This document shows, one piece after another, positions 6,819-14,071 of a DNA stretch of 14,071 bases. The translations under genes and the position numbers were made by a program. Source of the stretch: an uncultured Sphingomonadaceae bacterium (GTDB lineage: Bacteria; Pseudomonadota; Alphaproteobacteria; Sphingomonadales; Sphingomonadaceae); assembly GCA_938016505.1 (NCBI GenBank), contig CALLWN010000308.1, positions 1 through 14,071 of the forward strand, in the 5' to 3' direction. The notes below the pieces were generated by a model that did not search any database, was not told the DNA's origin, and worked only from the letters and a program-made list of their open reading frames with translations. Within the stretch, counting starts at the first letter, position 1. Each line of letters begins with the position of its first letter.

Positions 6819-7967
6819 GTGCAGAGCCAGACCGACTATTACGAGCTTCTCGAAGTGAACCGGGGCGCCGACGAGGCGACGCTCAAGGCGGCCTATCGCA
6901 GGGCGGCGATGCGCTGGCACCCCGACCGCAACCCCGGCGACCACGAGGCCGAGGCCCGCTTCAAGGCGGTGAACGAGGCCTGGGAAGTGCTGAAGGACCC
7001 CCAGAAGCGCGCCGCCTACGATCGCTTCGGCCACGCCGCCTTCAGTGGCGGCATGGGGGGCATGGGCGGCGCCGGGCCCGGCCGCGGGTTCGAGGATTTC
7101 CCCGGCGGCTTTGCCGACATCTTCGATACCGTCTTCGGTGACATCCTCGGCCGCAACCGGGGGCCCCGCCCGCCCCAGCGCGGCAACGACATCCGCTACG
7201 ATCTCGAGGTCAGTTTCGAGGAGGCCTTCCACGGCACCGAGGCCGAGATCAGCTTTGAGACCGCCATCACCTGCGACGCCTGCGGCGGCTCGGGCGGCAA
7301 GCCGGGCGCGCGCGTCGTCCCCTGCCAGACCTGCGGTGGGCGCGGCCAGGTGCGGATGCAGAACGGCCTGTTCGTGGTCGAGCGGACCTGCCCCACCTGC
7401 CATGGCGAGGGCGTCCAGCTCTCCGACCCCTGCAGCGTCTGCCACGGCGAGGGCCGGGTCGAACGCCGCAAGACGCTCAAGGTGAAGGTGCCCGCCGGGG
7501 TCGATGACGGCACCCGGATCCGCCTTGCCCAGGAAGGCGAGGCCGGGCCGCGCGGTGCCCCCCCCGGCGACCTCTACATCTTCGTCCACATGCGCCCGCA
7601 CCCCTTCTGGAAGCGCGACGGCACCACCCTGTTCGCCCAGGTGCCGGTCAGCTTCGTCACGGCCGCACTCGGCGGCACGCTCGAAATCCCCGGCCTCGAC
7701 CGGGCGCCGGTCGAAGTGAAGATCCCGGCCGGCACCCAGACCGGGCGGCAGTTCCGGGTGCGCGGCCGCGGGTTCCCCAGCCTGAACGGCGGCGGGCCCG
7801 GCGACCTGGTGCTCCAGGTCGAGCTCGAGACCCCGACGAAGCTGACCGCGCGGCAGAAGGAGCTTCTCGAGGAGTTCCGCTGCATCGAGGAGGGCGAGGC
7901 CAACTGCCCGAAGGCGAAGGGCTTCTGGGAACGGGTGAAGGGCGCGCTCGACGGCCTTGCCGACTGA
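6819..7967 (+). CDS. dnaJ: Chaperone protein DnaJ (class A Hsp40)
   Basis: DnaJ delivers substrates to DnaK and stimulates its ATPase. The 382-residue product shows all class A domains in order. The J-domain (about 5-70) has HPD at 34-36, and a Gly/Phe-rich linker (about 70-110) follows. The zinc-finger region has four CxxCxGxG repeats (cysteines 152/155, 169/172, 191/194, 205/208), and two C-terminal substrate-binding beta domains end near residue 340. The tail has extra cysteines in CIEEGEANC. The start is a GTG at 6819. No earlier or later ATG precedes the J-domain, and GAGGGG at 6805-6810 lies eight bases upstream. The non-ATG start and the preceding hairpin both suggest lower expression than dnaK. 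Confidence 0.98.
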   Translation: MQSQTDYYELLEVNRGADEATLKAAYRRAAMRWHPDRNPGDHEAEARFKAVNEAWEVLKDPQKRAAYDRFGHAAFSGGMGGMGGAGPGRGFEDFPGGFADIFDTVFGDILGRNRGPRPPQRGNDIRYDLEVSFEEAFHGTEAEISFETAITCDACGGSGGKPGARVVPCQTCGGRGQVRMQNGLFVVERTCPTCHGEGVQLSDPCSVCHGEGRVERRKTLKVKVPAGVDDGTRIRLAQEGEAGPRGAPPGDLYIFVHMRPHPFWKRDGTTLFAQVPVSFVTAALGGTLEIPGLDRAPVEVKIPAGTQTGRQFRVRGRGFPSLNGGGPGDLVLQVELETPTKLTARQKELLEEFRCIEEGEANCPKAKGFWERVKGALDGLAD

Positions 7968-8022
7968 TCCGGCCCGAGAGGGGGCTTGCCTTTCCCGGCC
8001 CGCCCACCCAAGGGCCCGAACG

Positions 8023-8556
8023 ATGGACCAGAGACCGCCCGAACCCCGCTGGCAGGTGACGATCGAGCGGGCCCTGTTCGCCTCGCGCTGGCTCGTTGTG
8101 CCCTTCTACGTCGGGCTTCTGCTCGCGCTCGTCATGCTGTTCGTGGTCTTCGTGAAGGGCCTCCTCACCTACCTGCCGAAGGTCTTCCTGCTCGACCTCA
8201 ACACGGTGATCCTGGCAACGCTCGCCCTCATCGACATCGCCTTGGTCGCGAACCTCGTCGTGATCGTGGTGCTCGCCTCCTACGAGATGATGGTCTCGCG
8301 CATCGACACCGAGCATGAGCGGCCCGGCTGGATGGGCGCGCTCGGCTTCGGCGACGTGAAGCTCAAGCTGTTCAGCTCGATCGTCGCCATCTCGGGGATC
8401 CAGCTGCTGAAGCTGTTCATGGGGCTCGGCGGCACCAACCAGCCGCCAGCCGACACGCTGTTCTGGCTGGTCGTGGTCCACGTCACCTTCGTCATCTCGA
8501 CCCTGCTCTCGGCGATCTCCGAATGGGTCTCGTCCCAGGCCAAGGCGAAGAAATAG
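8023..8556 (+). CDS. yqhA: YqhA-family (UPF0114) inner membrane protein
   Basis: A 177-residue membrane protein that aligns well, by eye, with E. coli YqhA: ALFASRWLVVPFYVGL near the start, LIDIALVANLVVIVVLASYE in the middle, SSIVAISGIQLLKLFM, and a last membrane helix containing HVTFVIST. Four hydrophobic segments are visible at about 24-46, 62-88, 118-134 and 146-166. The molecular function of the family is not established. The ATG at 8023 is chosen because AAGGG (8010-8014) is eight bases upstream and family similarity begins right after it. A longer in-frame start at 7957 would overlap dnaJ and add an unconserved segment. It is 55 bases after dnaJ and may be read through from it. The palindromic parS site lies just downstream. 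Confidence 0.9.
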   Translation: MDQRPPEPRWQVTIERALFASRWLVVPFYVGLLLALVMLFVVFVKGLLTYLPKVFLLDLNTVILATLALIDIALVANLVVIVVLASYEMMVSRIDTEHERPGWMGALGFGDVKLKLFSSIVAISGIQLLKLFMGLGGTNQPPADTLFWLVVVHVTFVISTLLSAISEWVSSQAKAKK

Positions 8557-8563
8557 CGGCTGC

Positions 8564-8593
8564 AGGAAAATGTTCCACGTGGAACATTTTCCT
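8564..8593. other. parS: parS centromere-like site (ParB-binding palindrome)
   Basis: The central 16 bases at 8571-8586 read TGTTCCACGTGGAACA. This is the GTTCCACGTGGAAC core used by Pseudomonas chromosomal parS sites and a one-base-per-half variant of the general TGTTTCACGTGAAACA consensus. The palindrome is perfect for 30 bp (8564-8593) and continues to 8559-8598 with one mismatched pair, longer than parS requires. ParB binds such sites and, with ParA, segregates the origin region. It lies between convergent stop codons (8556 and 8631), where a ParB complex would not block a promoter. Because of its length it could also fold as a hairpin in RNA from either side, but there is no terminal T-tract. 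No second CACGTG core was noticed in the window. Confidence 0.85.
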
Positions 8594-8630
8594 ACAGCTT
8601 GCCGGGGTGTCAGGCGGCGCTGGCGCCGGC

Positions 8631-9425
8631 TCAGAGGAACCGGGCGACGACCTCGCGGTAGGAGCGGGAGACCTTGACCGTCGCGCCCGAGGCAAGGGTG
8701 AGGAAACATTCGCCGTTGGTGTGGGGCTTGACCTGCTTCACATTGTCGAGGTTGACGATGGTCGAGCGGTGGACCCGCTGGAACTTCCTGGGGTCGAGCC
8801 GGCGCTCGAGATCCTTCATCGTCTCGCGGAGCACCAGCGTGCGGTCGGCGGTGGTCAGGCACATGTAGTCGCCGGCGGCGTCGATCTTCTCGATCGTGTC
8901 GACATCGACCCGGAAGATCTGGCCCTGGTCGCGGACGTTGATGACGCGCTCGTAGCGGTCCGGCCCGGTCTCGGCCGGCCGCTCGATGGCAGCGACGGCC
9001 TCGGGGTCGACCTCGGCCAGCCGCGCGGCCAGCCGCTCGGCTTCCTCGCAGAGCCGCTTCTCGGCGAGCCGCGCCCGGACCCGGTCGAGCGACTGGGCGA
9101 GCCGGTCTTCCTCGACCGGCTTCATGAGATAGTCGACCGCCTCAGCCTCGAAGGCGCGGATGGCATGGTCGGAATAGGCAGTCACGAAGATGACCAGCGG
9201 GGGTGTCAGGTCGGCGAGCGCGGAGAGGACCGAGAAGCCGTCGAAGGTCGGCATCTGGATGTCGAGGAAGACGAGGTCGGGCCGCTCGGTGCGGATCGCC
9301 CGGATGGCCTCGCGGCCGTTCATCGCCTCGCCGACGATCTCGATGTCGGGGTGGCGCTCGAGCCGGTGGCGCAGGCCGCGGATGGCGAGCGCCTCATCAT
9401 CGACCAGAAGCGTGCGGATGGACAT
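8631..9425 (-). CDS. LytTR-family DNA-binding response regulator
   Basis: A cytosolic two-component regulator of 264 residues. The receiver domain (about 3-115) has the acidic pair Asp9/Asp10, the phospho-acceptor Asp55 in LVFLDIQMP, Thr82 and Lys102 (YLMKP), so it should be phosphorylatable. A charged helical linker (about 115-155) leads to a LytTR DNA-binding domain (about 158-264) with the typical sequence from IDAAGDYMCL through FQRVHRSTIVNL to KVSRSYREVV. LytTR proteins bind pairs of short direct repeats and usually activate transcription. The start at 9425 has AGGAGAGG (9442-9435) nine bases upstream. It follows the kinase gene by a single base, so the two are one unit. The regulated genes cannot be identified here. 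It ends towards the parS palindrome. Confidence 0.95.
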   Translation of the reverse strand: MSIRTLLVDDEALAIRGLRHRLERHPDIEIVGEAMNGREAIRAIRTERPDLVFLDIQMPTFDGFSVLSALADLTPPLVIFVTAYSDHAIRAFEAEAVDYLMKPVEEDRLAQSLDRVRARLAEKRLCEEAERLAARLAEVDPEAVAAIERPAETGPDRYERVINVRDQGQIFRVDVDTIEKIDAAGDYMCLTTADRTLVLRETMKDLERRLDPRKFQRVHRSTIVNLDNVKQVKPHTNGECFLTLASGATVKVSRSYREVVARFL

Positions 9426-9426
9426 G

Positions 9427-10668
9427 TCAGGCGACCTCTCCTGGTTCGCGCACCGGAGCGGGTGCGGCTGGCACCGGGGGGCGAGTGGCAGTTGCCCCGG
9501 GGCGGCCGCCCGCACCGGGCACCTGGTCCTGCGTCGGGCGGTCTCCTGCCGTCTGGCAGGGGAGATCGATGGTGACCCGGAGCCCCGGACCGATGCTCTG
9601 CCCCTTCGCCAGTGCGGCCTGAACTGCCTCTGAACCGAGCGCGGGGGCCAGTTCGAAGCGATGGTCGGCGCCATAGGCCTGGGCAAGGCGCTCGCGGATG
9701 TTGTCGAGCCCGAGACCGGTGCCCTCGTTGGTGGGGCCGGGGCCGCCGGGGGCGAGACCGGGTCCGGTGTCTGCCACCTCGACGAGGAGCCGGTCCCGCT
9801 CGACCCGGGCCGAGACGAGGATGTCGGCGCCGTCCTCCTGCGGGGTGACGGCATATTTGACGGCATTCTCGACGAGCGGCTGGAGCAGGAGCGAGGGCAG
9901 CCGGGCCAGCTCGGCCTCGGGCGCGATGTCGAAGGCGACCCGCATCCGCTCGCCGAAGCGGATCCGCTCGATGTCGAGATAGAGGCGCAGCGCCTCGACC
10001 TCCTGGGCGACGGTGGCGAGCCCGGCGCGCTCGCCCACCAGCGTGTAGCGCAGGAACGAAGAGAGGCGCGAGAGCATCGCGTTCGCCCTTTCGGTGTCGC
10101 CGACAAGGACCAGGGTCGAGATGGAGTTGAGGGTGTTGAACAGGAAGTGCGGGTTGAGCTGATAGCGCAGCATCTCGAGCTGGGCGCGGCTGGCCTGGCC
10201 CTCGAGCCGGGCGAAGCGCTCGGCCTGCTCGTCGAGCATGAGATAATAGTTGATGCCGTAGTAGAGCGCGGTCCAGGCGCCGAGCACGGCCAGCGTCAGC
10301 AGGATCGCGCCCATGAACTCGATGCCGACCGGGCGCCAGTCGGGGCGGTAGAAGGTGGCGTGGGCCCAGACCTCGATGGTGGAAAAGAGGATGGCGCCGG
10401 CAACCAGGATGAGGAGGGTGAGGCTCCACACCCACACCGGCTTCATGCGGATGATGCGGCGGTAGGCCGAGGCCATGAGGAGGGTGATGGAGAAGCCGGT
10501 GACGGTGACGAGAATGGCCGGCAGGATGAAGGCGACGCCCATGGCGTTGGCGAGGCCACCGAGCGTGCGGAGCAGGAAATAGCCGGTCCAGCCGGCGATC
10601 TGGAGGGTCCAGAAGGCCTTGTTGCGATCGGCGAAGAAGCCGCGGCGGTCGAGCGGGAGCGAACTCAT
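9427..10668 (-). CDS. LytS/YehU-type sensor histidine kinase
   Basis: A membrane sensor kinase of 413 residues that should phosphorylate the LytTR regulator encoded directly after it. Four hydrophobic segments (roughly 18-38, 45-66, 79-100 and 117-142) form the N-terminal sensor, with no large extracytoplasmic domain. A short coiled coil precedes the His_kinase motif LRYQLNPHFLFNTLNSIS, with phospho-acceptor His174. The ATPase domain has LLQPLVENAVKYA (Asn268), ADTGPGL and GTGLGLDNIRERL. Within the last ATPase strands there is an extra stretch (about 343-361), and after TIDLP (366-370) a Pro/Ala-rich tail of about 43 residues follows that is not part of the domain. The signal sensed is unknown. 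The ATG at 10668 has only a weak ribosome binding site. The gene lies 48 bases after holA in the same direction. Confidence 0.94.
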   Translation of the reverse strand: MSSLPLDRRGFFADRNKAFWTLQIAGWTGYFLLRTLGGLANAMGVAFILPAILVTVTGFSITLLMASAYRRIIRMKPVWVWSLTLLILVAGAILFSTIEVWAHATFYRPDWRPVGIEFMGAILLTLAVLGAWTALYYGINYYLMLDEQAERFARLEGQASRAQLEMLRYQLNPHFLFNTLNSISTLVLVGDTERANAMLSRLSSFLRYTLVGERAGLATVAQEVEALRLYLDIERIRFGERMRVAFDIAPEAELARLPSLLLQPLVENAVKYAVTPQEDGADILVSARVERDRLLVEVADTGPGLAPGGPGPTNEGTGLGLDNIRERLAQAYGADHRFELAPALGSEAVQAALAKGQSIGPGLRVTIDLPCQTAGDRPTQDQVPGAGGRPGATATRPPVPAAPAPVREPGEVA

Positions 10669-10716
10669 TCCCGGCGGAGACTAGGCCGGCGCGGCGCAAA
10701 GGCCAAGGGCAGGAGG

Positions 10717-11742
10717 TCAGGCTGCTGCGGGGGCACAGGCGATGGCAACAAGGGCAGCACGGGCGACCACGTCCCCGGCGCTGGCCGGGGCCTTGACCGC
10801 CTGTTCGGCGGCGACGAGCGCCGCAAGCGCGGAATCGATCCGGGGCATGGGCCAGCGCGGCAGCGCGGTGGCAAGCTCGGCGCGGAGCGCCAAGGGAAAG
10901 ACCGGGGGCCGGCGGGCCTCGATCGCGGCCCTCGGGCTTGCGCCCGCGTCCATCGCCCGGCGCAGGGCCTTCATGAGGAGGAGGCGGCGGGCGGCCGCGC
11001 GCAGGAGCGGGATGCTGCTCGCGCTGCCATGGGCGGCGAGCGCGCGATCGAGCGCGCGGCCATCGCCGGCGACGACGGCTGCAACGAGGCGGTCGAGGCT
11101 TTCGCTCTCGACCCCGCCGACGAGGGCCGCGAACAGGTCGGCCGGCACCGCCTGCGGCGCCTCGGGCCGGGCCTCGACTGCGGTTGCCAGCTTCTCGAGC
11201 TCGCGGGCCAGCAGCTGCGGATTGCCGTCGGCCGCGGCCCAGAGCGCGGTCTCCTGGCCGCGGGCGAGCCTGATGCCCTCGGCACGGGCGGCGTCAGCGA
11301 CCAGCCGCTGCCATTCCCCGGCCTCGGGCGGCCAGGCCTGGACCACACGGGCGAGCGGGTGGCGGCCGGCGAGCACGAGGAGGGGTGAGGTCTTCGCCAG
11401 ATCGCCGGCGACCATCACCACCGGGTTGGCGGTCGCTGGCGCGGCCAGCAGGAGACCGACAGCCTCGGCGAGGCGGTCGGTCGCGTCATCGACCCGGATG
11501 AGCTGGCGGCCGCCGAACAGGGGGATGCTGGCGGCGGCATCGGCGAGGCTGCCGGGGTCGGACGCGAGTGCTGCGGCATCGAGCCGGACGATGGCTTCCC
11601 GGCCCTCTGGCGCGAGTGCGGCGCGGGCGAGCCTTGCGAGCTCGGCGGCGCCGCCGGGGTCGCGGCCGCAGGCGAGCCACAGCCGGACCGCCGGGTCGGG
11701 CGTCTTGAGCGCGGCGAGAAAGTCGGCCCGCTGAAGGAGCAT
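10717..11742 (-). CDS. holA: DNA polymerase III subunit delta
   Basis: HolA is the delta subunit of the clamp loader that opens the beta sliding clamp. The 341-residue product has the normal length. It shows the family pattern: an N-terminal region starting LLQRADFLAAL, the segment AAASIPLFGGRQLIRVDDA, a mid-domain with VVMVAGDLAKTSPLL, the EGIRLARGQETALWAAADGNPQLLARELEKLA region typical of delta, and a helical C-terminal collar domain. The ATG at 11742 is chosen over an upstream in-frame ATG at 11868, because the extra residues lie inside lptE and look like a shadow of it. Only four bases separate it from the lptE stop, so it is co-transcribed with leuS and lptE. In other alphaproteobacteria holA is commonly next to parB. 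Here a two-component pair follows instead. Confidence 0.92.
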   Translation of the reverse strand: MLLQRADFLAALKTPDPAVRLWLACGRDPGGAAELARLARAALAPEGREAIVRLDAAALASDPGSLADAAASIPLFGGRQLIRVDDATDRLAEAVGLLLAAPATANPVVMVAGDLAKTSPLLVLAGRHPLARVVQAWPPEAGEWQRLVADAARAEGIRLARGQETALWAAADGNPQLLARELEKLATAVEARPEAPQAVPADLFAALVGGVESESLDRLVAAVVAGDGRALDRALAAHGSASSIPLLRAAARRLLLMKALRRAMDAGASPRAAIEARRPPVFPLALRAELATALPRWPMPRIDSALAALVAAEQAVKAPASAGDVVARAALVAIACAPAAA

Positions 11743-11746
11743 GGCG

Positions 11747-12238
11747 CTAGCTGCCGCGACGGGCGAAGATGGCGAGCCGGCCGACGATCTGGTCGGCGAT
11801 GGCCTCGGCGAGGCGCTCGCTTGCCGTGACTTCGGCTGCGACCACGGCATATTCGGAACTGACGACATCGATGCCGGCGTCGGCGCCGGCGACCGCCTCG
11901 AGCACGGGCCTGCCGGATTCGAGGTCGATGAGCGCGTAGCGCGCCCGCAAGGTGCGGCGCTCGCGCACGATCGAGTTGTCGCCGCGCACGCCGAAGCCCT
12001 CGATCCGGTCGTCGAGCACCACGTTCAGCCGGTAGCGGGGCGTCGTGCCGGCCCTGCCGGCATCGAGCCTGGCGACGAGCTGGTCGCGGACGAGAAACCC
12101 GGTTCGCTCGGGGATGGGGGGGACTTCGACTCCGCCGAGCAGTCCGGCCAAGGCGGCGCCCGAGGATGCGGAGTAGACCGGCTGCAGCTGGCAGCCGGGG
12201 AGCAGGGCGAGCAGAAGGGCGACTGCGGGACCGCGCAT
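11747..12238 (-). CDS. lptE: LPS assembly lipoprotein LptE
   Basis: LptE is the outer-membrane lipoprotein that plugs the LptD barrel and helps insert lipopolysaccharide. The 163-residue product starts with a short signal peptide ending in a lipobox, LLPGC, so Cys16 would be acylated and become residue 1. The mature part shows the alphaproteobacterial LptE pattern, with QPVYS just after the Cys, then VRDQLVARLDAG, TPRYRLNV, a central RARYALIDLESGRPVLE and the C-terminal AERVTAS-like helix ERLAEAIADQIVGRLAIF. The assignment rests on the lipobox, the length and the position between leuS and holA more than on strong motifs. Its ATG shares one base with the leuS TGA (TGATG), indicating coupled translation. 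Confidence 0.88.
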   Translation of the reverse strand: MRGPAVALLLALLPGCQLQPVYSASSGAALAGLLGGVEVPPIPERTGFLVRDQLVARLDAGRAGTTPRYRLNVVLDDRIEGFGVRGDNSIVRERRTLRARYALIDLESGRPVLEAVAGADAGIDVVSSEYAVVAAEVTASERLAEAIADQIVGRLAIFARRGS

Positions 12239-14071
12239 CAGCCGACGAGGTTCACCAGCCGGTCGGGCACCACGATCACCTTTTTCGGCGCCCGGCCGTC
12301 GAGGGCGCGAAGGGCACCCGGCGCGGCGCGGGCGCGGGCCTCGAGCTCGGCGCGGTCGAGCCCGCGGGGAACGGTGAGCGTGTCGCGGAGCCTGCCATTG
12401 ACCTGGATGGCGAGCGTCACCTCGTCATCGACGAGGAGCGCCGGATCGGCCTCGGGCCAGGGCGCGTCGGCGATGAGGCCGGGTTCGCCGAGCCGGGCCC
12501 AGGCTTCCTCGGCGACATGGGGGGCCATGGGGGCGACGAGGAGGAGGAGGGTGCGGGCAGCGAAGGCGCGATCGGCCGAGGGGGCGGCCTTCTCGATCGC
12601 GTTGGCGAGCTCGTAGGCGCGGGCGACGGCCTTGTTGAACTGGAGCCGGTCGATGTCGGCGGTCATGCCGTGGATCGTCTTGTGGGCGAGGCGGCGCAGC
12701 GCCATGTCCTCGCCCTCCGCCGGGTCGGCGGCAAGCCCGGCGATGCGCCACAGCCGGTTGACGAAGCGGTGGGCGCCCTCGATGCCGCCGAGCGACCAGG
12801 CGAGATCGCGCTCGGGCGGGCTGTCGGAGAGCATGAACCAGCGCACGGCGTCGGCGCCGAAGCGGTCGATGATGGTGTCGGGATCGACCACATTCTTCTT
12901 CGACTTCGACATCTTCTCCGACCGGCCGGCGTGTGCCGGCGCGCCGGTCGCACGAACGACCCAGCCGTCGCCGCAGCGCTCGACCGCGGACGGCTCGAGC
13001 CACTGGCCGTCGGCGTCGCGGAAGGTCTCGTGGGTGACCATGCCCTGGGTGAAGAGGCCGGCGAAGGGCTCGGCGAAGCCGATGCGGCCGATGTGGTGGA
13101 GCGCGCGGGTGAAGAAGCGGGCGTAGAGCAGGTGGAGGATCGCGTGCTCGATCCCGCCGATATACTGGGCGACGGGGAGCCAGCTCTCGGCCTCGGCCCG
13201 GTCGAACGGGGCATCGCCGCAGGGGCCGGCGAAGCGGAGGAAATACCAGGACGAATCGACGAAGGTGTCGAGCGTGTCGGTGTCGCGCTCGGCGGGGCCG
13301 CCACAGGCCGGGCAGGCGACATGCTTCCATGTGGGGTGGAGGTCGAGCAGCTTGCCGGGCCGGTCGAAGCGGACATCGGGCGGCAGCGTGACGGGGAGCT
13401 GGTCGCGCGGGACCGGGACTGCGCCGCATGAAGGGCAGTGGATGATGGGGATGGGCGTGCCCCAGTAGCGCTGGCGCGAGACGCCCCAGTCACGCAGGCG
13501 GAAGACGGTGGTGCCGGTGCCCCAGCCCTCGGCCTCGGCGCGGGCGATGACCGCGGCCTTGGCCGCTTCCACCTCGAGCCCGTCGAGGAAGCCGGAATTG
13601 ATGAGCCTTCCGGGGCCGACCCAGGCCTCGTCGGCGATGGGGACTGCCTCGTCACCCGGCGGCGCCACGACCCTTGTGACGGGGAGCATGTATTTGCGGG
13701 CGAAGTCGAGGTCGCGCTGGTCATGCGCGGGGCAGCCGAAGATGGCGCCGGTGCCATAGTCCATGAGGACGAAGTTGGCGACGAACAGCGGAAGCCGGCG
13801 CGCCTTGTCGAGCGGGTGGATGACAGTGAGGCCGGTGTCATGGCCGCGCTTCTCGGCGGTCTCGGTCTCGGCGGCCGACGTGCCGGTGCGGCGGCATTGG
13901 TCGAGGAAGGCGGCGAGCGCCGGATCGGTGCGGGCGAGCGCCAGCGCGAGCGGATGATCGGCGGCGACCGCGGCGAAGCTCGCGCCGAACAGCGTGTCGG
14001 GCCGGGTGGTGAAGACGTCGAAACCGTCGGGCACGGCTTCGGGCATTCCGGTGGGCGGGGCGGCAATGGCA
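12238..14071 (-). CDS. leuS: Leucyl-tRNA synthetase (5' end beyond the window)
   Basis: LeuS charges tRNA-Leu with leucine in the cytosol. About 610 C-terminal residues are present. The family is usually about 840 long, so the N-terminal HIGH part of the catalytic core lies outside the window. The sequence enters in the CP1 editing domain ([12 protein letters not shown], then [15 protein letters not shown]). It continues through the second half of the Rossmann fold ([23 protein letters not shown]) with an inserted zinc-type domain holding CPSC and CPAC pairs. The KMSKS catalytic loop is intact at 12915-12901. The tRNA-binding helical domain and the small C-terminal domain ([30 protein letters not shown]) complete it. 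The frame is open to the edge, so the ATG at 14046 is internal. It is the first visible gene of leuS-lptE-holA. Confidence 0.97.
   Translation of the reverse strand, partial: AIAAPPTGMPEAVPDGFDVFTTRPDTLFGASFAAVAADHPLALALARTDPALAAFLDQCRRTGTSAAETETAEKRGHDTGLTVIHPLDKARRLPLFVANFVLMDYGTGAIFGCPAHDQRDLDFARKYMLPVTRVVAPPGDEAVPIADEAWVGPGRLINSGFLDGLEVEAAKAAVIARAEAEGWGTGTTVFRLRDWGVSRQRYWGTPIPIIHCPSCGAVPVPRDQLPVTLPPDVRFDRPGKLLDLHPTWKHVACPACGGPAERDTDTLDTFVDSSWYFLRFAGPCGDAPFDRAEAESWLPVAQYIGGIEHAILHLLYARFFTRALHHIGRIGFAEPFAGLFTQGMVTHETFRDADGQWLEPSAVERCGDGWVVRATGAPAHAGRSEKMSKSKKNVVDPDTIIDRFGADAVRWFMLSDSPPERDLAWSLGGIEGAHRFVNRLWRIAGLAADPAEGEDMALRRLAHKTIHGMTADIDRLQFNKAVARAYELANAIEKAAPSADRAFAARTLLLLVAPMAPHVAEEAWARLGEPGLIADAPWPEADPALLVDDEVTLAIQVNGRLRDTLTVPRGLDRAELEARARAAPGALRALDGRAPKKVIVVPDRLVNLVG

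Noticed and set aside
7957..8022. Upstream start for the YqhA-family gene at 7957
   Set aside because: It overlaps the dnaJ stop, adds an unconserved Arg/Pro-rich segment and lacks the well-spaced AAGGG that precedes 8023.
8559..8598. Reading the long palindrome only as an intrinsic terminator
   Set aside because: No T-tract follows the stem on either strand and the centre is an exact ParB-type site; termination may be secondary at most.
10679..10706. TTGGCC-N16-CTAGTC upstream of the kinase gene as a promoter
   Set aside because: Both boxes are poor and the start would lie only about four bases before the ATG; co-transcription from holA is at least as likely.
9661..11388. A 575-codon plus-strand frame opposite the kinase gene and holA
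   Set aside because: It spans two well-supported genes and their spacer, and its product is a repetitive Gly/Glu/Arg-rich sequence with no recognisable family.
11743..11868. Longer holA starting at 11868
   Set aside because: The extra 42 codons lie inside lptE and give a Ser/Pro-rich shadow peptide; delta-subunit similarity starts at 11742.

Overview
The window is GC-rich bacterial chromosome from an alphaproteobacterium, most likely a sphingomonad or close relative. Three things point there: the divergent rph-rdgB / hrcA-grpE arrangement, the leuS-lptE-holA order, and a 'vgr-related' HExxH protein of a type I recall from sphingomonads beside heat-shock genes. No rRNA, tRNA, insertion sequence, prophage or CRISPR array was seen, and no gene-free stretch exceeds about 250 bases. 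All assignments come from reading motifs; no database search was run.

Layout. Bases 1-226 hold a nearly perfect 120-bp tandem repeat. It is also open on the minus strand as a GTG-started reading frame overlapping the rdgB stop. Next, on the minus strand, come rdgB (223-831) and rph (828-1544), overlapping by 4 bp. A 135-bp divergent spacer with a 25-bp dyad separates them from hrcA and grpE (plus strand). A small antibiotic-biosynthesis-monooxygenase-type gene (3307-3630) follows. Two minus-strand genes come next: a putative HExxH metallopeptidase (3585-4166) and a secreted PCu(A)C copper chaperone (4120-4617). They overlap each other, and the first also overlaps the ABM gene tail to tail. 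A 246-bp divergent region carries a good RpoH-type promoter for dnaK (4864-6765), which is followed by a hairpin and dnaJ (6819-7967). A YqhA-family membrane protein (8023-8556) closes the plus-strand block.

At 8564-8593, between convergent genes, lies a 30-bp perfect palindrome whose centre is a textbook ParB-binding parS core. To its right everything is on the minus strand: a LytTR response regulator (8631-9425), its LytS-type histidine kinase (9427-10668), holA (10717-11742), lptE (11747-12238) and the 3' three quarters of leuS (12238 to the window edge).

How the genes fit together. HrcA, GrpE, DnaK and DnaJ form the Hsp70 chaperone system and one of its regulators, with dnaK apparently driven by the heat-shock sigma factor. 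RPH and RdgB are RNA-processing and nucleotide-pool housekeeping enzymes. LeuS, LptE and HolA are a conserved housekeeping cluster that in other alphaproteobacteria sits next to parAB near the replication origin. The parS site therefore suggests that this window is origin-proximal, with a two-component system occupying the place next to holA where parB is usually found. I found no clearly new multi-gene system. The most notable items are the parS palindrome, the repeat downstream of rdgB, the compact overlapping metal-related gene pair, and the two-component operon at the holA junction.
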